Of a stretch of 64,000 bases of DNA, positions 1 to 10,833 are shown piece after piece (position 1 is the stretch's first letter; each line of letters starts with the position of its first letter). Under the pieces are notes generated by a model. It was not told the origin of the DNA, did no database searches, and saw only the letters and a program-made list of their open reading frames with translations. Both the position numbers and the translations under genes were made by a program. Source of the stretch: Microvirga terrestris (GTDB lineage: Bacteria > Pseudomonadota > Alphaproteobacteria > Rhizobiales > Beijerinckiaceae); the NCBI RefSeq assembly GCF_015694425.1, contig NZ_JADQDN010000004.1:62001-126000 (forward strand), written 5' to 3'.

Positions 1-1
1 C

Positions 2-100
2 GTGACCTTCCCGGGTCTGGCGATCCTCATCACGGTGCTTGCCTTCAATCTTCTGGGCGACGGTCTTCGCGACGCCCTCGATCCAAAACTGAAGCGCTGA
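2..100 (+). CDS. Peptide ABC transporter permease, C-terminal end (partial)
   Basis: Only the last 32 codons are inside the window, ending with TGA. The visible tail ([20 protein letters not shown], then RDALDPKL) is the typical end of a DppC/OppC-type inner-membrane permease, where the last membrane helix is followed by an LGDxLRDxLDP motif. The following ATPase gene starts two bases after the stop, so it belongs to the same operon. It would form the membrane channel with a second permease lying upstream of the window. The substrate cannot be told from this fragment. Confidence 0.85.
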   Translation: MTFPGLAILITVLAFNLLGDGLRDALDPKLKR

Positions 101-102
101 TC

Positions 103-1115
<1,013 letters not shown>

Positions 1116-1119
<4 letters not shown>

Positions 1120-2099
1120 AGGCTCCCGTTGTCGAAGCCAAGGGCCTGAAGCAGGTCTATAAAATCAAACGCGGCCTGTTCAAGGAGCCTGGCAATCTGC
1201 AGGCGGTGGGTGGCATTTCCTTTGCCATCGAACCCGGCAAGACGTTGGCCGTTGTGGGCGAATCCGGCTGCGGCAAGTCCACGCTTGCCCGCATGGTGAC
1301 GCTGATCGAGAAGCCGACTGAGGGTCAGCTCACCCTCGATGGTATCGATGCTGTCAACACGCCGGCAAACTATGCCAAGGATCTGCGCCGAATGGTGCAG
1401 TTCGTGTTCCAAAATCCCTACGGCTCGCTCAACCCGCGCAAGAAGGTGGGCACGATCCTGGAGGAGCCGCTGGCCATCAACACCAAGCTCTCAAGCGCGG
1501 AGCGCACCGAACGTGCGCGGGCCATGATGGCGAAGGTGGGCTTGCGGCCTGAGCACTACGGCCGCTATCCCCACATGTTTTCCGGCGGCCAGCGGCAGCG
1601 TATCGCGATCGCGCGGGCACTTATGCTCTCGCCGAAGCTCGTGGTGGCGGACGAGCCGGTCTCGGCCCTCGACGTGTCGATCCAGGCGCAGGTGCTCAAC
1701 CTATTGGCCGACCTGCAGGAAGAGATGGGATTGGCTTATCTTTTCATCTCGCACGACCTCGGCGTGGTCCGCCATATCGCCCATGACGTGCTCGTCATGT
1801 ATCTGGGCCATGCGGTCGAGCATGGGCCTAAGGAAAAGATCTACGCGCGGCCGCTGCATCCCTATACGCAGGCGCTTCTGTCATCGACGCCCGGCATCAC
1901 AGGCGTGAAGCGCAAGCGCATCATTCTGAAAGGGGAGCTACCCTCGCCGCTCAATCCGCCGAAAGGCTGCGTGTTCTCGACCCGCTGCCCCTATGTGACG
2001 GAGCGCTGCAAGGTCGAGCGTCCTGCTCTGCGGGAACTCGACGGGCGACAGGTCGCCTGCCACTACGCCGAAAACTTCCTGAACGAAGAGGCGGCTTGA
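1116..2099 (+). CDS. Dipeptide/oligopeptide ABC transporter ATP-binding protein (DppF type)
   Basis: A 327-residue second ATPase of the peptide importer. Walker A is GESGCGKS at residues 48-55, the signature is FSGGQRQR, and Walker B is [11 protein letters not shown]. The C-terminal [11 protein letters not shown] segment is the OppF/DppF extension. It starts with GTG in a 4-base overlap with the preceding ATPase. It would pair with DppD as a heterodimer on the cytoplasmic face of the permease. The operon ends here, since the next gene is convergent and lies only four bases away, with no terminator visible between them. Confidence 0.93.
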
Positions 2100-2103
2100 A
2101 CCA

Positions 2104-4167
2104 TCAAGCGGGCAATGGCAGCCGCTTGGCTGCCGTTGCTCCATTGGCATCTGCCGCATTGGCCGGCTCCGGCAGCTTCTCCTCGCCGGTCGCCACCTTC
2201 AGGCACTGCACCACCGCATCGCGCAGGGACGAGACGTAATAATTGGCGCCGAGCGTTGCGCGCATCGTCTCGCTCTTCAGCACCGCGTCCTCCGCAGGCC
2301 AGAGCCCGACCAGGGTCGGAGCTTTCGCCTTCTGCTTCAGCCGCCGCAGAAGGTAGCGCAGATGTGCGGGCGTCCCGCTGATCTCCAGATAGCTGATGCA
2401 CACCATCTGGACGCCGGTCATGTCCAGGTTGAAGATCTGCCGGCGCGATACGGCCTCATGCGGCACCACGCGGATGCCGAGCCCGTGCTTGCTCAGGAGT
2501 TGAGACAGCATCTCGGAGGCTGCCTCGTCGAGGGGTCCGCGACCTGCAACGCATAGCACTGCACCATCCGCTCTCCACGCCTCCGGAATCCCGCTTTCCT
2601 CTGGCATGGGCGCAGGCAAAGCCGGTTCCTTGTTGGCAGGTTTTTCGCTCGCGGGAGCGGCTACCGGATCGTCCTTGGTTTTCTGCGGTTCGGGTTCGAC
2701 GTCGTCATGCCCGCCCAGATCCTGCACCAGGGCTCGGATCACGTCCTTGACCTGCTCAAGCTGGCGATGGGTGAGGACGCCGCGCGTCGCATCATTGGCG
2801 GCGAGCTGAAGACCTCTTAAGGCGACCTCATCGTAATAGGACGTCAGAGAACGCTCCTTCAGGAGGAGTTCGGCCGATTCGAGTGCCTCGTCGGGATCGC
2901 CTGCGAGCATTCGCTGATAGAGATTCTCGGCAGGCGTCAGGGCAGGTCTGTCGCCGAGCAGCACATCGAGGAATTCAAGCCGCTCCACGTGCCGCCCCAG
3001 CACCACTAGGCAGAGGGTAAGCGGCGTTGCGATCAGCAGGCCGACCGGCCCCCAGATCCAGGTCCAGAAGATCGCCGAAATGACGACCGCGAAGGGCGAG
3101 AGGCCCGTGCTCTGGCCATAGACGATAGGCTCGATCACATGGCCCATCAAAGGTTCGCCGATGGCGTAGAGCGCCAGGGTCATGAGGGCCATCGACCAGC
3201 CGGGATCGACGGAAGCGGCGAGCAGGATCGGCGGCAGGGCGGCGAGAAACGAGCCGATATACGGCACGAAGCGCAGCAAGGCCGCAAAGACACCCCATAG
3301 GATAGGGCTCGGCACCCCAATCAGCCACAGACCGACGGCGGCGACCACCCCGAACGATGCATTCAGTGCCAGCTGAGTCAGGAAATAGCGGCTAAGTCGC
3401 CGCGCGGCATCGTCCATCGCGGCCGTGGTGCGGTGCAGATCACTCGACCCGAACAGGCGAATCATCCGGTCGCGCAAATCCTCGCGTTGCATGAGGATGA
3501 AGACCAGCACAACGAACACGATGCCCATAGTGGCCAGCGGCTCAAGCAAAGGCAAAAGCACATTCCGGGCGACCTGAGCCGGTGTCGGATCCGGCTCGTG
3601 CACCTCCACTGGGAGAGGCTTCGGCTCCTCGGGTGGCGGGGGTGTGGCGGCGTTGGACGGCACTGGCGCTTGCTGCTCCGGCGGCGGCTCTGCGACGGCC
3701 TTGTCGAAGCGGCGGCCGAAATCCTTCAGGAGCGCAGGCAGCTTGCCAAGCGATCCCTCGCGCAGATGGCCGATCTTGTTCTCAATGGTGCTCTGATAGC
3801 GCGGCAGATCGGTTGCCAGGCCCGCCACCTGGAAGCCGATGACGGTGGCCAGGGACATGATGATGCCTAAAGCCACCAGCACGGCAATGATGACAGCCGG
3901 GACCCGGCTCAGGCGCGTCCGGCGCAGCAATTCGACAAAGGGGGCAAGAACGAACGCCAGCAGGATGGCGAGCACGACAGGCAGGAACACCTCCCGCCCG
4001 ACGTAGAGTGCGGCCAGCACGACGACGCTCACGGCCAGGGTCAGCAGGCCGGAAAGTCCCGGAACGCCAGGCGGCTCGATTTCCGTCTCCGGAGGGGGAA
4101 CGGGAGTGGGTGCGGGACGCATTCGGTCGATCTCTGCAAGCCGCGAGACGATCTCGCCGGCTTGCAA
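2104..4167 (-). CDS. AI-2E/PerM family transporter with C-terminal cytoplasmic domain
   Basis: A large integral membrane protein of the AI-2 exporter/PerM (UPF0118) family. The hydrophobic core with about seven to eight helices occupies residues 35-400, including the family-type segments PYIGSFLAALPPILLA and WGVFAALLRFVPYIG. A proline-rich, probably soluble insert lies near residues 165-200. At 687 residues it is almost twice the usual 350. The extra part (about 400-687) ends in a Rossmann-like domain at about 540-670 that resembles a cobalamin-binding fold. Translation may begin at TTG 4167 or, more likely, at ATG 4122, which removes 15 residues. The substrate is unknown; family members export autoinducer-2 or act as ion antiporters. 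Confidence 0.85.
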   Translation of the reverse strand: MQAGEIVSRLAEIDRMRPAPTPVPPPETEIEPPGVPGLSGLLTLAVSVVVLAALYVGREVFLPVVLAILLAFVLAPFVELLRRTRLSRVPAVIIAVLVALGIIMSLATVIGFQVAGLATDLPRYQSTIENKIGHLREGSLGKLPALLKDFGRRFDKAVAEPPPEQQAPVPSNAATPPPPEEPKPLPVEVHEPDPTPAQVARNVLLPLLEPLATMGIVFVVLVFILMQREDLRDRMIRLFGSSDLHRTTAAMDDAARRLSRYFLTQLALNASFGVVAAVGLWLIGVPSPILWGVFAALLRFVPYIGSFLAALPPILLAASVDPGWSMALMTLALYAIGEPLMGHVIEPIVYGQSTGLSPFAVVISAIFWTWIWGPVGLLIATPLTLCLVVLGRHVERLEFLDVLLGDRPALTPAENLYQRMLAGDPDEALESAELLLKERSLTSYYDEVALRGLQLAANDATRGVLTHRQLEQVKDVIRALVQDLGGHDDVEPEPQKTKDDPVAAPASEKPANKEPALPAPMPEESGIPEAWRADGAVLCVAGRGPLDEAASEMLSQLLSKHGLGIRVVPHEAVSRRQIFNLDMTGVQMVCISYLEISGTPAHLRYLLRRLKQKAKAPTLVGLWPAEDAVLKSETMRATLGANYYVSSLRDAVVQCLKVATGEEKLPEPANAADANGATAAKRLPLPA

Positions 4168-4313
4168 ACAACGTGCTCAAGCCTGAAACGATCCTCAACC
4201 TTGGCCGAAAGCTTGGCCGCCTGCAATGCTGGGACCTTTTGCCATCTGCAAGCCGTCGACCTGCGAACCCATTTCATGGCTACGAAATTCCCGCCCAGCG
4301 GCCACAATCTCCC

Positions 4314-5105
4314 ATGTCGATCACCAGACGCAACCTTCTGATTGGAGCAGCCATTGCTGCCTCTTCCACGGCCCTGGCCCAACAGGACAAGTCTTTCTCG
4401 ATGCCCGTGACCGCACAGCGCAACGCGTTCAAGAGCGGCGGCAGAACCATTGCCGTCGAAACCTTTCAAGGATCCGGCTCTTCGCCTCGCCCTACGCTTC
4501 TCATGCTGCATGGGGCCGATGGCCTGAGCTATAACAGCCAATACCGTGAAGCGGCCCGCACGGTGGCGGCCGCCGGCTATCAGGTTCACCTTGTTCACTA
4601 TCTCGACCGCACGGGCGAGAAGCGGGCTTCGTTCAGCACTCTGTTCCAGAACTTCATGCCCTGGATGAGCGCCGTCCAGGATGCCCTCACCTTTGCGGCG
4701 AATCATCCGGGTGCGGATCACAGCCGCATCGGCATCGTGGGCATTTCTCTGGGCGCAGCCCTGGGGCTCGCCGTCTCGAGCACCGATTCTCGCGTGAAAA
4801 CGCTGGTGAACTATTTCGGTCCCCTGCCGCAGGGTGCGATCGCCACCACCTCCCGCCTGCCCCCGACTTTGGTGCTGCACGGTTCCGCCGATCCCATCGT
4901 GCCGGTGGCCAATGCCTATGCGGTGGAGGCCCTGCTGCGTCAGCAGAACGTGCCGCACGAGGTGAAGGTCTATCCCGGCCAGGGCCATGGCTTCAGAGGC
5001 GCTGCGGAAGAGGACGCGACCCGCAGGGCCCTCGCCTTCCTGCAGCGACACCTTGCCGGCAGTCGGGCTGCGGTGGATTCAGACCCTCTTTCCGTGGGTG
5101 GCTGA
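4314..5105 (+). CDS. Exported dienelactone hydrolase family protein (Tat signal)
   Basis: A 263-residue alpha/beta hydrolase. The start ATG is chosen because it opens directly into a twin-arginine signal, SITRRNLLIG, and an Ala-rich cleavage region ending ALAQQ, so the protein is probably exported folded to the periplasm. The nucleophile elbow is GISLG with Ser145. The likely acid is Asp193 in HGSADP, and the base His225 lies in QGHGF. This is the dienelactone-hydrolase/BAAT arrangement. It would hydrolyse an ester or lactone, but the substrate is unknown. It is divergent from the AI-2E gene and precedes the M3 peptidase by 45 bases without an evident functional link. Confidence 0.85.
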   Translation: MSITRRNLLIGAAIAASSTALAQQDKSFSMPVTAQRNAFKSGGRTIAVETFQGSGSSPRPTLLMLHGADGLSYNSQYREAARTVAAAGYQVHLVHYLDRTGEKRASFSTLFQNFMPWMSAVQDALTFAANHPGADHSRIGIVGISLGAALGLAVSSTDSRVKTLVNYFGPLPQGAIATTSRLPPTLVLHGSADPIVPVANAYAVEALLRQQNVPHEVKVYPGQGHGFRGAAEEDATRRALAFLQRHLAGSRAAVDSDPLSVGG

Positions 5106-5150
5106 CACGACTAAGACTTGGGGTCACCTCATCAACAGGCAGGAGCAATC

Positions 5151-7229
5151 ATGACGGCTTCCGACACGGCTCTCGCAGTCAATCCCCTTCTTACGCCATG
5201 GACAACCCCATTCGGTCTCCCGCCCTTCGAGAGCATCGCGCCGGAGGATTACAGGCCGGCCTTCGACACCGCACTCGCGGAGCAGCAGGCGCAGATCACC
5301 GCCATTGCGGAAAGCTCTGACGCCCCGACCTTCGCCAATACCATCGAGGCCCTGGAGCGCAGCGGTCAGACCCTCAAGAAAGTGGGCAGCGTGTTCTTCA
5401 ACCTCGCGGGCTCTCACACCAATGACGCGCTTCAGGCCATTGAGCGCGAGATGGCGCCAGTCCTCGCCAAGCACCGCAACAGCATCTTCATGAACGAGGC
5501 GCTCTACAAGCGCGTAGCTGCGCTCTACGACAAGCGCGAGAGTCTTGGTCTGAATCCTGAGCAGATGCGCGTTCTCGACCGTTATCACACCATCTTCGTG
5601 CGCGCCGGCGCCAAGCTCGGAACTGACGAGAAGAAGCGGCTCGCCGCGATCACCGAGCGGCTGGCAAGCCTCGGCACGCAATTCTCGCAGAACGTGCTGG
5701 CGGACGAAAAATCGTATCAGCTCGTCCTCGACGGCGAGGCGGATCTCGAAGGGCTGCCCTCCTTCCTGCGCGAGGCTGCTGCACAGGCTGCCGAAGAGCG
5801 GGGCTTGAAGGGCAAATATGTCATCACGCTCTCCCGCTCCAGCATCGAACCGTTCCTGCAGTTCTCCAAGCGGCGCGACCTGCGCGAGCAGGCTTTCAAG
5901 GCCTGGGCCGCCCGCGGCGACAATGGCAATGCGACTGACAACAAGGCGATCATCGCGGAGACGGCAGCCCTGCGCGCCGAGCGGGCGAAGCTCCTGGGCT
6001 ACGAGACCTTCGCCGACTTTAAGCTCGCCGACACCATGGCGAAGACGCCGGATAATGTGCTGAAGCTCCTGAACGACGTCTGGACACCGGCCCGCGCCCG
6101 TGCGGAGCAGGAGCGCAACGCCCTGCAGGCGCAGGCGCAGTCCGCCGGCGACAGCATCGTCATCGAACCGTGGGACTGGCGCTATTACGCCGATCAGGTC
6201 CGCATGGCGCGCCACAATCTCGATGAGGCAATCATCAAGCCTTACTTCCAGCTCGACAGGATCATCGAGGCCTCCTTCGAGACGGCGCAAAGGCTCTTCG
6301 GCCTGAGCTTCCAGGAGCTGAAGGACTTCCCCAAATATCATCCTGACATCCGGGCCTGGCAGGTGGTGGATGCCAGCGGCCAGGATATCGGCACCTTCAT
6401 CGGCGATTATTTCGCGCGTTCCTCGAAGCGCAGCGGCGCCTGGATGAGCGCCTTCCGCTCGCAGGAGCGGCTCACCGGCGATGTGCGACCGATCATCGTC
6501 AACGTGATGAACTTCTCGAAGGGTGGCGCGGGCGAACCGTCGCTCCTGAGCTTCGACGATGCACGCACCCTGTTCCACGAATTCGGCCATGGGCTGCACG
6601 GCCTTCTGTCGAACGTGACCTACCCACTGCTGGCAGGAACGGCCGTGTCGACGGATTTCGTGGAGTTGCCCTCGCAGCTCTACGAGCACTGGCTCTCGCA
6701 GCCCGATATCCTGCGCCGCTACGCAACCCACTACCGGACCGGCGATCCGATCCCGGAAGAACTGCTCGAGCGTCTCATGGCAGCGCGCAACTTCAACCAG
6801 GGTTTCGCCACCATTGAATATCTCGCCTCGGCCTTCGTCGACCTGGAACTGCACCGGCGCAAGGACCTGAGCAATCTCGACGCCTCGGCCTTCGAGGCGG
6901 AGACACTGCAAAAGATCGGCATGCCGCGCGAGATCATCATGCGCCACCGCACGCCGCATTTCGCGCACGTGTTCTCGGGCGACGGCTATTCGTCGGGCTA
7001 TTACAGCTATCTCTGGTCGGAGGTGCTGGACGCGGATGCCTTCACGGCCTTCGAGGAGACGGGCGACGCCTTCAATCGCGACATGGCCGACAAGCTGAAG
7101 CGCTTCATCTACTCCGCCGGCAATCTGCGCGATCCGGCTGAGGCCTACACGGCTTTCCGGGGACGTCTGCCCACGGCAGACGCTCTCCTGGCCAAGCGTG
7201 GACTGGTCGCCGTGGGTGCGGATGCTTGA
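5151..7229 (+). CDS. dcp: M3 family peptidyl-dipeptidase (Dcp-like zinc peptidase)
   Basis: A 692-residue thimet-oligopeptidase-type zinc metallopeptidase that trims peptides in the cytoplasm or periplasm. The zinc motif HEFGH is at residues 476-480 (FHEFGHGLHGLL), with the third ligand Glu about 25 residues later in STDFVELPSQ. Length and the opening NPLLTPW..PFGLPPFESI match bacterial Dcp more than oligopeptidase A. No signal peptide is seen, so a cytoplasmic location is likely. The ATG at 5151 is preferred over an in-frame TTG at 5118 because AGGAG stands just upstream. It could support use of imported peptides, but it is not in the same operon as the peptide transporter. Confidence 0.9.
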   Translation: MTASDTALAVNPLLTPWTTPFGLPPFESIAPEDYRPAFDTALAEQQAQITAIAESSDAPTFANTIEALERSGQTLKKVGSVFFNLAGSHTNDALQAIEREMAPVLAKHRNSIFMNEALYKRVAALYDKRESLGLNPEQMRVLDRYHTIFVRAGAKLGTDEKKRLAAITERLASLGTQFSQNVLADEKSYQLVLDGEADLEGLPSFLREAAAQAAEERGLKGKYVITLSRSSIEPFLQFSKRRDLREQAFKAWAARGDNGNATDNKAIIAETAALRAERAKLLGYETFADFKLADTMAKTPDNVLKLLNDVWTPARARAEQERNALQAQAQSAGDSIVIEPWDWRYYADQVRMARHNLDEAIIKPYFQLDRIIEASFETAQRLFGLSFQELKDFPKYHPDIRAWQVVDASGQDIGTFIGDYFARSSKRSGAWMSAFRSQERLTGDVRPIIVNVMNFSKGGAGEPSLLSFDDARTLFHEFGHGLHGLLSNVTYPLLAGTAVSTDFVELPSQLYEHWLSQPDILRRYATHYRTGDPIPEELLERLMAARNFNQGFATIEYLASAFVDLELHRRKDLSNLDASAFEAETLQKIGMPREIIMRHRTPHFAHVFSGDGYSSGYYSYLWSEVLDADAFTAFEETGDAFNRDMADKLKRFIYSAGNLRDPAEAYTAFRGRLPTADALLAKRGLVAVGADA

Positions 7230-7512
7230 GTGAGAAAGGTGGCGGGCTCGTCACGCCGCTCCGGTGACGGCTTCGCGCACGCGTCGCGGCATGTAAAGGC
7301 GGATGCGACCGATGCGGGGCTTATCCTTCGGAGTTACCTCGGAAGAGGCGAGTGGGCGCAGGATGCTTTTGAGGAAAATCATTCCCTTGGGATCAATTTC
7401 CAAGGCTTTTGCATCAAGCACCGGCATGGGCGCCTTCCCCTAGTGTTCATGTTTGTCTGGAAACGCAACGCCTACAAAAAAGAACCCGCACCCATGAGCA
7501 AAGTTCCTTGCA
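7230..7512. other. Intergenic region without a convincing gene
   Basis: This stretch separates the M3 peptidase from the convergent aldose epimerase gene. A reading frame is open on the plus strand, but it starts at GTG directly after the peptidase stop, has no ribosome binding site and encodes a composition without recognisable domain features. I see no tRNA, riboswitch or strong terminator. A T-rich stretch near 7475 on the minus strand may serve as the end of the epimerase transcript. Confidence 0.4.
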
Positions 7513-8529
7513 TCAGCGAGCGAACCTCAACTCGCTGACTTGGCGAGACACCTGTCCTGGCACTAGAAGAGACGACGGAAAATGGGCTTTATTGGGGCTG
7601 TCGGGGAATCGCTGCGGCTCCAGGCAGAGCCCTCCATGCCGACCGTACCGGGCTCCCCCAAGGCCCTCGACGGCAGGCATGTTGAGCAGGTGCCCGTCAT
7701 AGAACTGAACGCCGGGTTCCGTGGTCCAGAGTTCCATGGACACGCCGCTCTTGAGCGAAGCCACGGTTGCTGCGTGCCGAAGCTCACCGTAGGGCCCATG
7801 AAGCACGTAGTTGATGTCGTAGAGGATGCGTTCTTGCATGAATTCGGCCGCGCCGATGGGCCTCAAGGTGGTGAAGTCGTAACCGGTATTCGCCACGCGC
7901 CGGATCTCTCCCGTGGGGATGAGATCGGTACGGGTCGGCGTGGTGTAATCGGCCGCGATCATCAGGTGATGGGCGAGAATGTCCGCGCTGCCATCGAGAT
8001 TGAAATATCCGTGGGTGGTGAGGTTCACCGGCGTCGGCTGGTCGCAGGTGGCCTCGAGCACGATCCGCAGGCCGCATGAGGGCAGGAGCGTATAGGTGCA
8101 GGTGGCCATAAGCCGGCCCGGATAGCCCATGTCGCCATCCTCCGACACGAGGTTCAAGGTGACGCTGGTGTCCGTGTGATCAATGATGCTCCAGAGCCGT
8201 GTGCCGAAGCCCATGGTGCCGCCATGCAGCTGGTTGCGGCCCTCATTGGCGTCGAGGCGATAGGTCTCCCCGTTCAGAGTGAAGCATGCGCCTCCGATGC
8301 GGTTGGCATGGCGCCCGACGATGGCGCCGAAATAAGGGGAATGGGCGACGTAATCCTCGATGGAATTGAGCCCGAGCAATACGCCCTGTGAACCGCCTGA
8401 GGCGGGTACGACGAGGTCGCGCATCACAGCGCCCCAGGTCAGCACCTGCATGACCATGCCGTCTGGGCCGTGCAGCGAGACCTGCAGGACATCCTGCCCG
8501 TTGAGGGAGCCGAAGCGCTCGATGCTCAT
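7513..8529 (-). CDS. Aldose 1-epimerase (galactose mutarotase family)
   Basis: A 338-residue cytoplasmic mutarotase that interconverts alpha and beta anomers of aldohexoses or pentoses. The family motifs are present: GRHANRI for sugar binding, NQLHGG, the catalytic His in LTTHGYFNLDG, and the catalytic Glu in TEPGVQFYDG. Length fits the GalM family. ATG 8529 is chosen because the upstream in-frame extension is rich in Arg and His and overlaps the upstream gene. It lies five bases after the stop of the SMP-30 gene, so the two form an operon for uptake or catabolism of a sugar and its lactone, for instance galactose or arabinose. The exact sugar is inferred only. Confidence 0.9.
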   Translation of the reverse strand: MSIERFGSLNGQDVLQVSLHGPDGMVMQVLTWGAVMRDLVVPASGGSQGVLLGLNSIEDYVAHSPYFGAIVGRHANRIGGACFTLNGETYRLDANEGRNQLHGGTMGFGTRLWSIIDHTDTSVTLNLVSEDGDMGYPGRLMATCTYTLLPSCGLRIVLEATCDQPTPVNLTTHGYFNLDGSADILAHHLMIAADYTTPTRTDLIPTGEIRRVANTGYDFTTLRPIGAAEFMQERILYDINYVLHGPYGELRHAATVASLKSGVSMELWTTEPGVQFYDGHLLNMPAVEGLGGARYGRHGGLCLEPQRFPDSPNKAHFPSSLLVPGQVSRQVSELRFAR

Positions 8530-8534
8530 GGTGC

Positions 8535-9416
8535 TTATCCTTCGAAGATATTGGTCCTTAGTCCGCGGATGCCGCCGGTCTCCACTTTGAAGAGATGGCC
8601 TGCCATCACGTCGATATGCGGATCCCGACCGATGGCCGCGGTTGTGATGTAGAGCGTGGTGAGATCCGGCCCGCCGAAGGCGCATTTCGTCACCTGGGCG
8701 GTCGGAACCGACACGGTGCGTTCGACAGAACCGTCGGGAGCAAACCGCGTGATGCGCGAGGCACCCCAATGGCAGACCCACACATGGCCTTCCGCATCGA
8801 CTGCCATACCGTCCGGATGGCCCCAGCTCTGCTCGAAGCGGGTAAAGTGGCGCGGCTCGCCGATCCGGCCATCACCAGCGTCGAAGGCATGGATGACCTG
8901 CCCCATGGTGTCGGTGGCGTAGATCGTCCGTCCGTCATGGCTGAAGGCCGGGCCGTTGGTGACGACGATCCCCGAATGGAACTGGGTCAGCTCCCTGCCG
9001 TCCCAGCGCCAGAAGGCCCCGGAGGCGCTCTCCTCCTCGTCGTCCATGGTGCCGAAATAGATCGCTCCGTCGGGACCCACATGCCCGTCGTTGATGCGGT
9101 TGTTCGGCTTGTCCTTGTCGGGCGACACGAGGGGTTCGACTGCACCGGTCTTAAGGTTGAACCGGGCAAGCCCGGACTTGAAGCCGGCGACCACCACATT
9201 CTCGTCAGGCGTCAGGGCGATGAAGCCGATCCGCTCGGGCGCATCGACACGGAAATGCTCCTTCGCATCCGGCCGGTAGCGCCACACCCCCGGGTTCTTG
9301 ATATCGACCCAGAACAGGGTGTTCGAGCGGTGGTCCCATACCGGCCCCTCCCCCAGCACGCAGGCGCTGGCGACCGCCACATGCGGCGTCTCCGGGTGAA
9401 CGGTTGGATGCGTCAT
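8535..9416 (-). CDS. SMP-30/gluconolactonase family lactonase
   Basis: A 293-residue six-bladed beta-propeller lactonase. Divalent-metal ligands of the family can be placed: Glu in LGEGPVWD near the N-terminus, Asn in RINDGHVGPDG and Asp in PDGMAVDAEG. Such enzymes open sugar-1,5- or 1,4-lactones in oxidative sugar pathways. The start ATG is preceded by a strong GAGGGGA ribosome site. It is the first gene of a two-gene operon with the aldose epimerase. No sugar dehydrogenase or dehydratase follows, so the pathway (galactose, arabinose or similar) remains open. Confidence 0.9.
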   Translation of the reverse strand: MTHPTVHPETPHVAVASACVLGEGPVWDHRSNTLFWVDIKNPGVWRYRPDAKEHFRVDAPERIGFIALTPDENVVVAGFKSGLARFNLKTGAVEPLVSPDKDKPNNRINDGHVGPDGAIYFGTMDDEEESASGAFWRWDGRELTQFHSGIVVTNGPAFSHDGRTIYATDTMGQVIHAFDAGDGRIGEPRHFTRFEQSWGHPDGMAVDAEGHVWVCHWGASRITRFAPDGSVERTVSVPTAQVTKCAFGGPDLTTLYITTAAIGRDPHIDVMAGHLFKVETGGIRGLRTNIFEG

Positions 9417-9492
9417 GGCTTCCCCTCGTGAGGCTTGTGATGTGCTTCTTGCTGTGCCGGTAACTCCGGCGGCGTCCGATGGGTCCCGTCGG

Positions 9493-10677
9493 CTACGCGC
9501 TCTCCGCTATCTGGCGCGCCAGCCGCACGAGGCCGAGGTCCGACCCAGCCGGCCCCATCAGGGACAGCCCTAGCGGAGCGCCCGACCGGGAGGCGAGCGG
9601 GATCGACACCTGTGGCAGGCCGGACAGCACCGACAGGCAGAGCAGATTCAGGGCGTTGTTACGGTAATCGTTCAGCGACTCGTCACTCTCGGTAAGGAGC
9701 GGCGCGATATCGGGCATGGTTGGCAGGATGAGCACGGCGCCGTCGAGCAGGGCACCAAATCGCTTGCGGAAAGCGGCGCGGATCACCTGGGCTTCCGTAA
9801 ACTGGTTGTCGGTCACGGCCCTGGAGAATTCGAACCGGTCGGCCACGCCGGGACCGAGAGGCGGTTTGTAGCGCTCGATCATGGGACCGTCGACGCTCCA
9901 AGCTTCCCGGCTCTGGATGTAGCGCATGGCCCAGTAGAGCGCTGTGAAGCCCTCCGTAGCCACATCGACCTCTTGAGGCTCGCCCAGCACGGCCTCGGTC
10001 TGGCGCAGGGCCGGCGCAAGCGCCTCACGCACCTCCCGGTGCAGCAGACCGAGGGCATCCCGTGCCAAGAGCACGCGGGGCTTCTGCGGCAGGGGCGTTT
10101 CATCCTCGCCCAGCAGCACCGCGCCCACCTGCTCGAACGTGGCGCCGTCCCGAGTGAAGTAACCGCAGGTGTCGAAGGACGGAGCGAGATCGTGGCAGAG
10201 TTCCAGGCTCACCCGGGCGTGGGTTGGTCGGATCCCGAATAGGCCGCAATGGTTGGCCGGTGCCCGCACGGAGCCGCCGGTATCGGTGCCAAGGGCGAAA
10301 GCGCACGACCCGTTCGATACGGCGGCCGCTGAGCCGGAGGAGGAGCCTCCCGGAATCCGGTCGGGCGCGCCGCCGTTCACCGGGGTGCCGAAATGGGCGT
10401 TCTTGCCGCTCATGGAAAAGGCCAGCTCGTCCGTGATGGTCTTGCCCACGAGACGCGCCCCGGCATCGAGGAGCTTCTGGACGGTGGGGGCCGTCCGGGT
10501 CTTGATTCCCGACAGGGCCAGCATGTGAGGCGATCCTGCGCTCGTCGGATAGCCCGCCACATCGAACAGATCCTTGGCGGCAAAGGTCAGGCCGGACAGC
10601 GGCCCTGCTGGCGCATGGGAAACCGGAACGGCCGGGTAAGGCATGAAGGCACGGGCGGGATCGCGGTCGAGAAGCAT
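9493..10677 (-). CDS. Amidase signature family hydrolase
   Basis: A 394-residue Ser-cisSer-Lys amidase. Catalytic residues visible are Lys35 (AAKD), the Gly/Ser-rich core GGSSSGSAAAV at 110-120 that supplies the cis-Ser, and the nucleophile Ser136 in GTDTGGSVRAPA. It hydrolyses a carboxamide to acid and ammonia. The shorter C-terminal half resembles indoleacetamide-hydrolase or AtzE-like amidases more than GatA (about 480 residues). It is divergent from a branched-chain-type ABC transporter operon and probably acts on its substrate. That operon also ends in an amidohydrolase, which supports an amide or ureide substrate. Substrate identity is inference. Confidence 0.9.
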   Translation of the reverse strand: MLLDRDPARAFMPYPAVPVSHAPAGPLSGLTFAAKDLFDVAGYPTSAGSPHMLALSGIKTRTAPTVQKLLDAGARLVGKTITDELAFSMSGKNAHFGTPVNGGAPDRIPGGSSSGSAAAVSNGSCAFALGTDTGGSVRAPANHCGLFGIRPTHARVSLELCHDLAPSFDTCGYFTRDGATFEQVGAVLLGEDETPLPQKPRVLLARDALGLLHREVREALAPALRQTEAVLGEPQEVDVATEGFTALYWAMRYIQSREAWSVDGPMIERYKPPLGPGVADRFEFSRAVTDNQFTEAQVIRAAFRKRFGALLDGAVLILPTMPDIAPLLTESDESLNDYRNNALNLLCLSVLSGLPQVSIPLASRSGAPLGLSLMGPAGSDLGLVRLARQIAESA

Positions 10678-10833
10678 GAGCCTGGCACTTAAATGAACGA
10701 AGGAGGGGCGAATGTGTCATCCTCACCCAGGCATGAGCAAGGCAGGATTCGATGAACCTTGACAGTTTGTGTCTTTCTTCTCGATCGGATTGGCCCTAAA
10801 TCCTCGCACGTTCTCGATTGAAGGGATGCCGTG

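Noticed and set aside
7230..7538. Plus-strand frame directly after the M3 peptidase stop
   Set aside because: It has a GTG start without a ribosome site, an irregular composition, and overlaps the 3' end of the epimerase gene.
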